Source: Pseudoscleropodium purum (taxonomy: Eukaryota > Streptophyta > Bryopsida > Hypnales > Brachytheciaceae). Taken from it: a stretch of DNA of 64,000 nucleotides. The notes beneath the pieces are model-generated. The model ran no database searches, had not been told where the DNA came from, and saw nothing but the letters and a program-made list of their open reading frames with translations. Made by a program: the position numbers and the translations under genes. Positions 36,621-48,402 of the stretch are shown one piece after another (the stretch's first letter is position 1; every line of letters begins with the position of its first letter). The stretch is taken from NCBI GenBank assembly GCA_963969395.1, contig OZ017805.1, positions 4,588,001 through 4,652,000 of the forward strand, written 5' to 3'.

Positions 36621-39165
36621 CTATTGGGGTTCGCACTTTACAAAGTGGCGTGTCAAAAGTTTAGTGAGATCAAATCCAACAAATTGGTCACAATCAAATA
36701 GATCTTGCAGTTGTTCATCACACAATATTATCTTCTTGTTTGAAGGATCCTGTAAAATCAGAACAGAAAAAGCGAAAAATAAGGTTAAACACATTTCAGG
36801 TACGACGAACATGAACAAAAATTCTGAACTGAACTTGTACGCTAGTAAACCTCATGAGGCAGAAGAATAGTTAGCTAAAACTGCAATTAATAAACGTACT
36901 GCAAAACTGTTGTAATAATAAGGTAGCAAGCATATTCTAAGCGAAGTCAATTGCATCTCCAAAGAAAACAATGATATCCAAGAGACAGAAGAACAGAAGG
37001 AACCCAAACCTGCAAACTCTTCTCCTTGATGTAATCCCACATGCGTTTTACAGCGTCAGCCCGTGAAACCTTGCCATCCTCTGCCCCTAAAAACCTGGAT
37101 AATTGTTCTGAAATTGGACACGGAGCCAGGAATCCTATATTCTTACTCTTCCCATCTACACTTTTGTCTGTTCTCTGTTTCTTGAGTTTTGGCTCGGCAT
37201 CTTCCGTATCAGAGTCCCTACTTCCGCATTTGCCTGCACAACGAGACAAGAATAAATCAAGTAGTGACAGCATTCTCCCTTCAAAACATCGAACAGGACA
37301 ATCCCATTGGAGGGCCACACGCAGGATTCTAAAACTTCAACAGAAGTTATAAAACAACAACATCAGCCCACTTAACCCCCAAAGCTCTTTTAAATCCAAA
37401 CTGTTTTGGGGAGTTTTAGGCATCGAAAGTGAGGAATGAGATTATGGTTCTTTAGAGACTGGAAAATCAATCAACCTTTTAGGGATTCTAATTTCTACAA
37501 AGATCCAACAGTTGGTTAAAAACTGATGTGGTTTTTGTTTTTGACCTACAATTTGAGTAGGTGGGGCGAAGCATTATTATGCTTTTGAAAATTTGCATAC
37601 TTCTTCCTAACTTGAGACTCTACTCAAATCTTAAGTCTTTAAAATCTTTTTGCAAAAAGAGAGTTATGGGGCTCAAAAACTTGGGCAACCTTTGAAAAAA
37701 ACATTATGATGCTTTTTGCTCAGTCAGATCTCACCATACATTACTTTTGAAACCCAATTTTTTAGGCAAGAGCCCTGCACAAGTCAAGAATAAGATCCTA
37801 CGGTAACAAATTCTAAAAAGTAGAAGGTACTATTTTTTGGCAATTTCAGGAATATTCTCTAATTTTTGACAAAGAATGTTAGGTGTTAAGAATCTGCGCA
37901 TGGTCACGCTTCAGAATCTATACAAGGTTCTCCGAAACTCACCAGCCAAGGCACCCACATCATCAAGCGGCCATATATGTTTGGAGAGCAACTTATTCAT
38001 TTTAAACATATCAGTAGAGTTAGTGCCGAGGAGGTTCCTTAAGGCGTCATCGCAGATGATTTTGCGCTTGTCACCAGGATCTTGTAGACTATGTTTCCGG
38101 ATGTAAATCCACAGCTGCTTCACCACCTAGTCCAACCAGACATGAAAAGATCCATAAGAGCCAATGAAAATTCAACATTAGATAGCCATAATCAACATCC
38201 GGGCTCACGAGAGTATACAAGGACAGACGGTTCGTGAAATGTATTCTCCTCAAGGAAATGTTTGCAGGGCTATCCCACAATGCGGAGGACATCATATTCT
38301 AGATTTGAATCTGAAGAATACCTGAGTTCTCGGCAACTCAGATTGACCTAAAATAACTTGAAGCTCAGGTGACAGAGCACAAGTCTTCGTAAGACCACCT
38401 CCACCACCTGTCCTCTTCTTTTTATCCTTCGTTAAACTGAGTCAGAGAACAGCAGTAGAACAATGTTATTTCAGATATCACTAAATCACTACTTGATCCT
38501 TGTCCACAGAGTGTTGATAAAACACCGACACGTATTGCCCGCTCATTTCCCCCTTTCCCCCAAAATTGATTGTCATAAATTGCATAGTTTACATTTCAAA
38601 TTGTCCTAATTGGCGAGCAATGATATTAGCGCATTATTTTAGGTTAATGCAGTGTCCTCTTGCAGACAAGAGACCAGGCTAAATCCACCACTCTCACGCG
38701 AAACATTAACCATAATCAAAGTAACTAGAGATACGACACGAACAAAACCAGTAAAGACTCTCGATACCTGGCTTTAATTGCACGATCGATTTTGGCACGC
38801 ATCCGCTTGGATTCAGGCTCTCCGCGAGTCTTAGAAGACTTACCCGTCTTCTTGCTTTCTTTCTCATCCGGCCCTTCCTCCCCTCCAACTCCATCCTCGT
38901 CATCTTCTTGGTCTCTCTCCCCCCTTTCCTCGCCTCCTTCATCATCGGCATCCTCCTTCCCCTCTCCCTCTCCTTCCTGTTGCTCCTGTGACTGTTTATG
39001 CAAATAAAGGTCAACCTGCTGCCGAATAAACAACTTCTTCTCCGACAAATCAACTCCCAAGTCCCTCTGCAGCTGCTGCCGAATAGCAGTAGTCGTCGTC
39101 GTATTCAAATCCGCCTGCCTCAGAACTGCCGTGAGTTGTCGCACTATTTCGGCATCCGACACCAT
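36621..39165 (-). CDS. SWIB/MDM2 and DEK_C domain protein, five exons
   Basis: Exons on the minus strand: 39,165-38,768; 38,436-38,322; 38,126-37,943; 37,233-37,010; 36,749-36,621. All four introns are GT-AG and the phases close to 1,050 nt, 349 residues plus TAG. An in-frame TAA lies 15 nt upstream of the ATG, supporting this start. Residues 1-57 form a DEK_C domain (MVSDAEIVRQL, LGVDLSEKKLFIRQQVDLYL). Residues 58-132 are an acidic then Lys-rich linker. The first SWIB domain is about 152-225 (CALSPELQ, QLWIYIRKHSLQDP, KIICDDAL, KLLSKHIWPL). The second is about 267-345 (APCPISEQLSRFLG, RMWDYIKEKSLQDPSNKK, LCDEQLQDLF, LLTRHFVK). Plant relatives are annotated as upstream activation factor subunit UAF30-like or SWIB-domain proteins, nuclear and linked to chromatin or rDNA transcription; the precise role is inference. 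This is the only intact gene in the window. Confidence 0.93.
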
Positions 39166-39470
39166 TTTTTGATCACTTTACGTTGCACACATCCGACTTT
39201 GACCTTAACCACCCCACTACTCCGTTTTCTACTTCAAACAACAAGCCTTGGAATAAGCCACTTTTTCCCTCTCCTCGAAACTTCACCATGTATCCCTCGC
39301 ACAATTGCACTAACACAACTCTTCAAGCTCTTGACTTCGCCACACCATCCCTTAAAGCTCTCATATGGCAGATACTTGGCCACTGGTCTTTAACGCTCAA
39401 AGGTCGAGCTAGTCACCGTGGAAATCATCTTGTTTGGTACCGTGTGAATTGTTGACTTAAAAAAATGCAA
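39166..39470 (-). promoter_or_regulatory. Presumed 5'UTR and proximal promoter of the SWIB gene
   Basis: This is the sequence immediately upstream of the SWIB start codon. It is GC-richer than the DNA beyond 39,470 and lacks an obvious TATA box. A TTGACC (W-box core) is present at about 39,196 on the plus strand, which may be chance. The open frames on the plus strand here are not supported as genes. Confidence 0.35.
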
Positions 39471-42258
39471 AAGCATTCATTGAAAGTCAAACTATTGTAG
39501 AAGACTAGTCCTTTTCACACCAAAGTTAGAGGATGAATAAATGTATTTTTATCTTGCACGGAGAAATTCTTTGTCATTTATCAACTAAATAACGTTCTTA
39601 GTGTAGATTATAGATTAATTCTTAAAGGATAGAGCATGTGAACAACCTCAATGTTCTTAGCTTTGTATATTCTATTTTCCTCCCATGTATGATTGAAAAT
39701 TACTTTATATTATTCTTCCAAAATGAAATCACATGTCCATCCATAAAGTTAGGTTGTTTGTTTTGTTTGTTTGTTACAATGAGATATCTTGGACAATACA
39801 TCCCAAATTGTGTTCTTAGTACTATTAGAGAGTTCTTGACGAGGAGGGATGCACAAGCTTTGTTTCTTGATGTTCCGACCTACAACATGAAAGTTACGAA
39901 TTTTTGAGTTATTTTTTGTTCTAAAAAATTACAAAAATAATATTTTCTTTTGGTCCTGGCAATGCACAAGGCATGCTAGTTCTCTACAAATCATACAATT
40001 TTTCATTTTTTTGTAAAATTTAAAATTATTGTGATTTTTCAAAGCAGAGTGAAGAAAATTCATATCAATTATAATAAATGCTTGAAAATTTTGAAATTTT
40101 CACGATAGATTTATGTTACAATATAAGACATCATTTTGTAATCCAAATTTTTGTAACATTCTATAATTAAAAATAAATAAAAAATTGTATACTATGGCTA
40201 TAGGCCTAAAGTTTAAATAGTTATAAATAATTGTATTTTTCAAAATTTTCAAATTTTCAAGTTGAATTAGAAAATAGACCTAGAAATTCATTTCATTAGT
40301 TGAGTTCTAATTCAAAAAAGAAAGTTGTTTTAGCAAGCTAGAATTTAGATTTCAAATAAAGAGGTACAAATTGCCAACAAGAATTTTAAGAAAATCTTTT
40401 GTGATCCCTTCTTTTAGATGTTTAGCACCTTCTTATGTAGGAAGGTCAACATCTCAATGAAGACAATTCTACCAATTTTTCATGCAAATTCCTCTATAGA
40501 ACCCCAAAAACAAAATTGGATTAAGAAAATTTATTTTTTATTACATTTTGCTTATTTGAAATCATCTAAATACCATTTTTTGGCTACTTGGCCCTTTAAG
40601 GGTTAAAGTTTGTATCTGCCTTAAATAAGTTATTGCAGAGTCTATTGTTCATATTGTATGCCTAGATTAGTATTGAACTTTTGTTTTTGAAAATTGACAA
40701 ATTTTGAAATATAGACAAAATAAATAGAGTCATCCTAAAATCATCCCTCCAATATCTATCTTGTGTTTCCATACTCATGTCTTAAAAATATATGTATTTA
40801 AAAAATTAATGAAGTGGAATTACAATTTTAGAATAATTATATGTGTATAAGCTTTAGTCTCCCATCAAATCAATCATTGAAGATACACACAAAGAGAAAT
40901 AGTATTTAAAAGATAAAAATTAATTGACAACTTAATATATTTTGTATTGTTTCTTTCACATCTAAAGACTTGTACCATTTGATAATTAATAAAATGAATG
41001 CTACCTAGATAGAACACCTAAACCCTACCAAACTCAAATTTCCAATCTAATCAAGCATTAGAGATAAAACATGAAATATGAAGATTGCAAGATGAAGGTA
41101 TGTGCAAAACTCAAACTTGTACCATTTGAATGTAAATAAGAGATTTTCTAAGCCAATCAATTTTATAATAAAAAATATTATTTTAATTATTAATAAGTAT
41201 AAAATTAGACTATTTTTTAACATATTTAGCCCTAACTTCATCCATTTAGTAATGGTTTCATACATTGACACAAATCAATTTCCTACTTCAATATAATTAA
41301 TAACAACTTTATAGTTATTTGATTTTAATCCCTAAATGCCTAGGCAACTATATTTTGGTAGCTTCCTAACATCAAAAAACAAGGCATTTTGTATTCTAAA
41401 TTTTTTGGATGTGGCTTTATGTAGTTTAGTACCCTTAGCCATGAATAATTACTAAAAATTATTGTAGAATGCATTTGTTCTAATTTTTTTGAAACTATTT
41501 GCTGAATTTCATCTATAAAAAATATGAGGGCTAAATTCAAAAACCAATGTTTAGTGGCCACACGGACTTTTCAAAATGATGCCCTTCACAGGGAAGAAAC
41601 TATTAAGGCTTACTTCCATTCTTCAAGAAACTAGAATCTATCTCAACTAAATAAAGTTGTCAGGAACTAAATTAGATAAACCTTGGAAATAGCAAGTTTA
41701 AAAAGAAAGCTAAGAAACACTAAAATCAACAATGAAGAGCAATGTCAAGAAGTGGTTGCTGACAACCTTGTTTAGCTATATGTTTCTATTAAGTGCTACT
41801 ACACATTGGGCAAGGTTATCTTTTTTGACAAATTGACAATGTAATAAACACAACATCAAAGATGTCATGTAGACCCCTCCGTTTGTCTAATGAAATCAAC
41901 TCTAAGGTTCACTTTTGCACAAAAGACTCAATAGTTATGGTTTTGACATATTAATGTTCTATTTTATAAAAGTGATTCAATTTGATAAATACCTATTAGA
42001 TTATAAATAAAGGTTCAAAATTAAAGTAAGATTTCAAATAACTTCAATTGTTGAATATGACCTTATTCAGGATTGTCTTGTTGAACATTTTTCAAGCTTC
42101 GGTGACGTGTTGGACATCCGACATCACGTGTCATACTTAACAAGTGTTGAAGAAGGGTGATAACCTTGTCAAGTAAGGATAAAAAATTTTACCCCTTAGT
42201 AAATGAAATTAGTTTAGGTGGCTCGCTTTTCAGACTAACGTGGAATGCCAAAACCACG
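39471..42258. other. AT-rich non-coding stretch
   Basis: No gene or organised repeat identified in 2.8 kb. Short frames (for example 39,638-39,907 and 40,418-40,606) lack recognisable motifs. Confidence 0.45.
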
Positions 42259-42655
42259 TCAGCTAGGGCGAATGCAGGTGGTGAAGGGGTGACCACCAAT
42301 GGATGAAAGGGCAACTACAAGTGGAAGGGCGACTATGTATAGGTGAAGAGGCGATTGTAGGTGAAGGAGTGACAAAATGTGAAAAGCAACTACAAGTGAA
42401 GGGAGACTGCAGGTGGATGAAAAGGCGACTGTAGAAAGTGAAGAGGCAATTGTGTATAGTAAATAGGTGACACAATGTGAAAGGCGACTACAAGTGGATG
42501 AAAGAGCAACTACAGATATTGATGGGGCAACTGCATATAGTGAAGGGGCGACCACTTATAGTGAAGGAGGTAACTACATATAAGTGAAGGGGCAATTGCA
42601 TGTGGTAATGGGGTGACCATAGATAGTGAAGGGATGATTATGTGTGATGTAGGAA
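42259..42655. repeat. Imperfect minisatellite, GGTGAAGGGGCGACT type
   Basis: A purine-rich, GC-richer run built from variants of GTGAAGGGGCGACTACA and GGATGAAAGGGCAACTACA. About 15-18 imperfect units of roughly 20-24 bp alternate. Open frames in the region are products of the repeat. Confidence 0.75.
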
Positions 42656-42777
42656 GAAAAAATCTAATCTTCTTCAAATTTAAGCACTTTCAAATCTAGA
42701 ATTGCAATTTTGTGAGCATATGAGCATGAGCTTGTGAACATATAGTTTTTTAGGGATTTCATATAAAAATTGACAGC

Positions 42778-43052
42778 CTTAATGTGCTACTTATTAGACT
42801 TTGCTATATTTTATGAAAAAAATTGATGATTAATTAGGACTTGTTTGAAATCAATTGAAAATGTTCCATTTATATTTTGATAATAATTTCCCTCTTATTG
42901 GGTACCTCTTGGCACCGAAATGTACCCAACAACAACAAGGAAATTATTATCAAAATATGAATGGAACATTTTCAATTGATTTCAAACAAATCCTAATTAC
43001 TCACCAATTTTTTTCATAAAATATAGCAAAGTCCAATAAGTAGCTCATTAAG
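42778..43052. repeat. 275-bp palindrome
   Basis: Inverted arms of about 125 bp (left from 42,778, right to 43,052) pair well: CTTAATGTGCTACTTATTAG with CTAATAAGTAGC-type sequence, and TATTTTGATAATAATTTCC with GGAAATTATTATCAAAATA. The centre, CTCTTGGCACCGAAAT, is flanked by GGGTAC and GTACCC. It resembles a foldback or MITE-like insertion; no target duplication was identified. Confidence 0.8.
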
Positions 43053-44190
43053 ATGGCAAGTGCTCAATCCTCCACTTAGTGCTAAAAAGTCCCAAACAAC
43101 AAAAAGTGACTAACCAAATGACCATCCGATCAAAGATGAAAGAATTGGGCTTCCAAACGGGCCTACAAAAAGATAGTGATAAACTAATCAATACTTTGGT
43201 GGAATTAATTAAGCTTATTTCTTAAAAAAATAATCTGTATTAATCAAATATTTTCCTCTAAAATCTTAATAAGTCCAAGTATCAACACATCAAGACAAAA
43301 GTATAGGTATCTTCCATTGGCGTCAAGAGGACACATGCTATTACAAGATAGTGATCAACAAAAATAAAATTCAATGTGGCTAAGCTCTTTCCATATGTAA
43401 TGAATTCCTATAAACAAATTTTTGTTTCTAAAATCAAAACAAGTCCACAGACATGTAAATTAAAAAAAAAAAAAAATGTTGGTATCCTTCTATTGATCTT
43501 AAGAAGATCTATGATGCTAAAAGACAATGATCAACTAAAATAAAATTCATTGGAACAAATATCATTATATATAAAAATAATTCTTATCAACAATTTTTTT
43601 TCTAAAATCTAAGCAAATTTAACAACAGTGCATCAAAAGAAAATTATTGGTAGCCTCCTATCAGCCCCCGAAAGATCCACATTGCTATATGATAATGATC
43701 AACCAATATTATTTGCAAACTTATTTCTATCTCTATTCATCTTTTACATCAATTGTGTTCATCATTTTTATAATGAATACCTCTAATATATTTGACACAA
43801 CATTGAAAATTATAATTTTCATTTGAATTCTACATAACCATGGTAATAGGTTCATAGTAATAGGTCTATAGAAGTAGGTCTATAGTAGTAGGTACAAAAA
43901 TTTATTGAAAATAGTAAATTTTGAGTAAAATTTAAAGATGAAATGTATTTTAGAAATATTATTAAGTTTTTTAGAACTTCTTCAAACTTTTGAGCTCAAT
44001 GCTCAAATAATCCTTGCTCAACGCTCAACGCTCAACGCTCATGCTCACATGCTCGCAAAACAGCACTACTACTTTCAAATCTAATCTCCTTCAAATCCCA
44101 TCTCTTCTAGAAAGTTAGAAATTGTAGAAATTAGGTGAGAATATGATTAGGAAGAAGCTTTGCAAATTGAAAGTTATAAAGAAGATCACA
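43053..44190. other. Non-coding stretch with short tandem repeats
   Basis: No gene. Contains a GGTCTATAG-N-AGTA run near 43,850-43,892 and a GCTCAACGCTCAACGCTCA run near 44,012-44,040. A loosely repeated AAAATAAAATTCA...AATGATCAAC pattern occurs at about 43,340, 43,530 and 43,700. Confidence 0.45.
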
Positions 44191-46830
44191 GAATTCACTT
44201 AAATTTTTATATTTTATTTTTATTTTAAATATCAACATTACAAACAATGCATGATTTCAAAGAGTAAGCCTTTGAAAATTGTAAAATATAAAAGACATTC
44301 ATTTTTATTTTTAATTTAAAAAATCAATATGACAAATAATTCATAATTAGGAAGAATCTTAGAGAATTGCAAAAATTAAAAGTTAAATTTTTTATTCAAT
44401 TTTTCACCTTTTTTTTAATTTTCAATCAATATAGCAAATAATACTTGAGTAGGATGAATCATTAAGATTGCCAAAAAGAAATGACAAAGTTCTAATTTAA
44501 ATCTCCACATATAAGTTTTATTTCTAAAATAAAATTGACAAATAATTCACAATTAGAAAGAATCTTTAAAAGTTTAAAGAAATAAATAGGATAATTATTT
44601 AAATATCCACTTTTTATATTTTAGGGTAAAAAATCAATGTAACAATCAATACATAAAAAGAATGATTCTTTGTGAATTGAAAAATGTAATTGGATAGTTT
44701 TTTTATTTCAATCTCCAATCCCCTATGTAAAATTTATTTTTAAATCAAAGTAACAAAAAATACATGAGTAGGATTATTCATTGAAAACTACAATAAATGA
44801 ATAGGAATTTTTAAAAATTTAAATCTCCATCCTTTATTTTTTATCTAAAAAATCAACTAACATGACAAATTATTCAACTTAATAGGACTTTGTAAGAAAA
44901 TTTGCAAAAATTACATTGAGAAGTTTTTCATTTATTTTACACAAATTTATTTTCATCTGGAAATCAATGTGATTAATAATATGTAAATAGAATGATTCTC
45001 TAAAAATTTCAAAAAATAAATAGGCTAATGGGGTTACTTGGCGATGGCAGAGATCCGTCGGTGTGGGCGATGTTTGGGGTGTAGCACTTTGAAGGCGGGA
45101 TGAAGTGGTACTGGAATGGGAAGGAGGTGAATTCTGCGAATGTGTGGTTGCCAATGAGAAATGCCTTGTATTTTTCAATGGAGGTGGGTATCTTTCTTAA
45201 GACTTCCATCTATTATTTTTTATTTATAAAATCAAACTAAAAAATAATTCATTATGAAGAGGGACTTTGGGAAATTGTCAAAAATAAATCAAAAGTTGTT
45301 ATCTAAATCACTACTCTTTATTTTTATTATACAATCAATGTGACAAATAATACACATGTAAAAATGATGTTTTAAGAATTACAAGATGTAAATAGGTAAA
45401 TTATTACTTCAATCTCCACCCTTCATTTTTATTTTTAGAAATAGTTTGACAATTAATTAATGATTAAAAGGACTCTTTGAAATAAATGATTTATGATTAG
45501 AAAGGCTCTTAGAGAATAGTCAAAATTTAATGGAATATATTTATATAAATTGTTACTATTTAATAAAAATTTAATCAATGTGACAATTTATTTATGAATC
45601 ATAATTAGAAAGATTCTTTAAAAATTGCAAATACTAAAAAAAGATCTTGTTTAAATCTCCTCACCACCTTTTATTTTTTATTTTTGGATCTTCTACACAA
45701 TTGATTCATTTGTAGAATGATTCTTTGAAGATTGCAAAAGTGAAATAGATAAGTTCCTATTTAAATTTCTGCTCTCAATTTTTAAATTTTTAAATCAATA
45801 CGACAAATGATTCATAATTAGGAGAACTCTTTCAAAATTGCCAAAATATAATAGAAAAGTTTGTACTTAAATCTCCATTTGGTACTTTAAATTATTAAGT
45901 GAAAATTTGACAAATAAAAGTGAATATAGTGGATCATGGAGAATTGAAAAAAAATATTCTTAATTAAATCTCCATTTAAAAAGAAAATTTAAATCAATTT
46001 AACAAATTATCCAAAATTAGAAGAATACTTTGAAGATTGCAAATTAAAATGAAATGGAAAAGTTCTGACTTCAATTTCCACCTTTTATTTTTAATAATCA
46101 AATAAAAAAAACAAATAATACTTTAGTAGAATGATTCATTGAAAATTTTTAAGTAAATGGAAAAATTCTTGTTTATATCACCAATTTTTATTTATTTATT
46201 AAAATCATATAAAAAGAGTTTATCATTAAATAGAGTCTTGGAGAATTGCAAAAAAAATAGTGGGGTTTTTACTTAAACATATATCCTTTGTATTTTATTA
46301 TTAATATCATTGTATCAAATAATATATGGGTAGCATGATTCTTTGAGAATTATAAAAATAAATAGGTATGTTAATACTTCATTTTCTATTTTTTAATTTT
46401 AATTTTTAGATCAATGTGATAATTAATACATGAATAGAATGATTCTTTGAAACTTGGAAAAATAAAATAGCAAAGTTTTTATTTAAATCTCTTCCCTTTA
46501 TTCTTAGTTTTAAACATCAACAAGCACAAATAATTTATAATTAGTATAACAAGGGAAGAATTTCAAAATTTTAAAAAGTTCTTAACTAAATCACTACCCT
46601 TTTTTTAGTTTATACATTAAAGTAACAAATCATTTATAGTAAGAAAGAATTTGAGATAACTATAAAGATAGATAGAAAGATTCATCACTAAATCTTTATC
46701 CTATACCTCTTATTTATAAAATATATGTGACAATAATACTATAATAGATGAGTTGAATGATTATTCAAAAACTACAAAAACTAAATGCATTGAGTGGGTT
46801 TTAACTTCAATCTCTATCTATTGTTTTTAA
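44190..46830. repeat. Degenerate tandem array of about 105-bp units
   Basis: A unit of the form AATCAATGTGACAAATAATTCA, then a TAGAAAGA-like string, then CTTTGAGAATTGCAAAAA, then TTTAAATCTCCACC, then TTTTATTTTTA recurs at about 44,228, 44,325, 44,425, 44,525, 44,630, 44,740, 44,848, 44,962, 45,228, 45,334, 45,437 and onward to about 46,800. Spacing is close to 100-110 bp, giving roughly 24 units. Units are strongly diverged, so this is an old array. One unit is interrupted at 45,027 by unrelated coding-like sequence. Confidence 0.75.
45027..45201 (+). pseudogene. Captured coding fragment inside the array
   Basis: About 175 bp of GC-richer DNA breaks the AT-rich array. One plus-strand frame reads GLLGDGRDPSVWAMFGV, a stop, then HFEGGMKWYWNGKEVNSANV and WLPMRNALYFSMEVG. 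The Trp-rich, well-formed amino acid composition is unlike the surrounding repeat and looks like a real exon fragment. I do not recognise the parent protein. The opposite-strand frames over the same interval are less protein-like. Confidence 0.45.
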
Positions 46831-47224
46831 AAAAGATTGGCCTTTTTAGCTACTGTAATTACTTCTTCTACGATTGCTAGGCACATAGTTAATTCACCTT
46901 AATAATGACCATCATGTGTCAATACCACTTTATGCAAAATGGACCTTATCTTTACCCATGATCAACTCATTTGCATACACCCTTTGAAGGAAAAACAATG
47001 TTGCTAGCATGTGAGCGTGGAGCAGCGAGTAAGGATTTTGGAAAGGAAATGAAAATATCCAATGAACATGGGAAAAAAATGGATGAAATTTCATTCGGAA
47101 TATTATAAAAGTGTTAGATTTTTGGGAACTTTGAATTTAGGGTGAAAAAAGTGATTGAAAATTGGAATTAGAATGATCAAAAAATAGGAAAGATAGGTCT
47201 CAAGGAATTGAAGGAATGTAGATA

Positions 47225-47425
47225 AAAAGTAGGGTGAAAATAGATTAAAAAAAGGATGAAAGTATATGACGAAGTGGATGAATGCAAAAATATAATTGGA
47301 TGAAAGTACATAAAAACATAGATGAATGTACATGTATAATAGGGTGACTCTAGTTGAAAAATATGATGACTATAGATTTAAGTAAATGAAAAAATGGATG
47401 ATTGTACATGAAGGGCACATGAATA
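47225..47425. repeat. Weak minisatellite, GATGAAAGTACATGAAAA type
   Basis: Imperfect units of about 22-26 bp built on GGATGAAAGTACATAAAAA and GGATGATTGTACATGAA. Open frames here are incidental. Surrounding 46,830-47,225 shows no gene. Confidence 0.5.
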
Positions 47426-47854
47426 GAACCCACTAAAGTAGGGGAAATGTTTTATAACATGTATTTACGTATAGGCAAGAGGATTTAGGCTATGGGTTTA
47501 GGATCAAACAACATGCCATTGATGCATTGAAATGATAGAGTATGTATAATGAAACCCATGCCCTCCAAAAATAGAGTGCCCTATGACAATGGTGGATGGT
47601 AGGGCCAGATTCAATGGCATGTTCAAAACATTTCATTCTAATTGGACCTATTGTCGTGGAGTAAAGGTTGGTTTTGGGCGGTTTTAGGATAATGCCTGCA
47701 TAGCCATATATATAATCTATTTTATAGGTACCTTGTTTGTTTAAATGTAGGCTTGCCATTAAAAAATTGGGAGCTAATGCAAAGAAAAAAGCAAGAGTAA
47801 GTATGAATTTAGAAAGAGCACAACTTCACTTAGAGTTGCAATGAGACGAATGCA

Positions 47855-48151
47855 TTAAATTAGTGGTGCTTGTAGTCTCACTACAAGTTCATTGATGTAA
47901 ATAGTAAACATAGTGATTGACCCTTGTTTGCAAAAAGAACTCTTAACTTTATTTAAATGATTTAGTATGCTATTGAGGAAGACATACTTGACGTCATTAA
48001 AACTAAAAGTCGGAGCATAAATGAATCTATTTGTTGTATATTGTAGGTTGCAAATGATAGTGAAGACAAAATAAAGGTGCTTGCAATTTGCCCAAGTTCC
48101 ACGCATACCCAAGCTTTTGAGCTTCATTTCCTTAAATTTGGGTAGGTGCAA
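47855..48151 (-). pseudogene. Possible copia-type reverse transcriptase fragment
   Basis: The 98-residue minus-strand frame contains FNDVKYVFLNSIL, followed about 25 residues later by FTIYINELVV. In Ty1/copia reverse transcriptases the corresponding blocks are DVK.AFLNG.L and L.IYVDDL, in this order but farther apart, so an internal deletion would be needed. Catalytic Asp residues are replaced by Asn and Glu. The match is weak and the fragment is certainly not active. Nearby minus-strand frames (47,490-47,759; 48,124-48,456) show no recognisable domain. Confidence 0.3.
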
Positions 48152-48402
48152 TTAGGAAAAGATGAAATTGTTAACAAATACCGTTTTGCTTGGGGCTCCA
48201 CACTAGACTTCAATGACACTATGCATCCAAATCCTAGATGAAGAACCACGGGCACCTTCTGAATTCTTATAATGAGTGTTAGAACTAAAGCACAATTGTT
48301 TTGGTACTTAATCATTGGTGCCTTCGAATTCCTACGAACAACTTTGCCTACACAAATTGTCAAAAATCCATCCGGAGACAAAAGAATAGGGTCTGCATGT
48401 AC

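Noticed and set aside
38792..39393. Plus-strand open frames opposite SWIB exon 1
   Set aside because: Ser/Pro-rich shadows of the acidic linker on the minus strand; the minus-strand frame has domains, phase-consistent splicing and an upstream stop.
42259..42555. Ser/Leu-rich minus-strand open frames
   Set aside because: Products of the GGTGAAGGGGCGACT minisatellite, not a protein gene.
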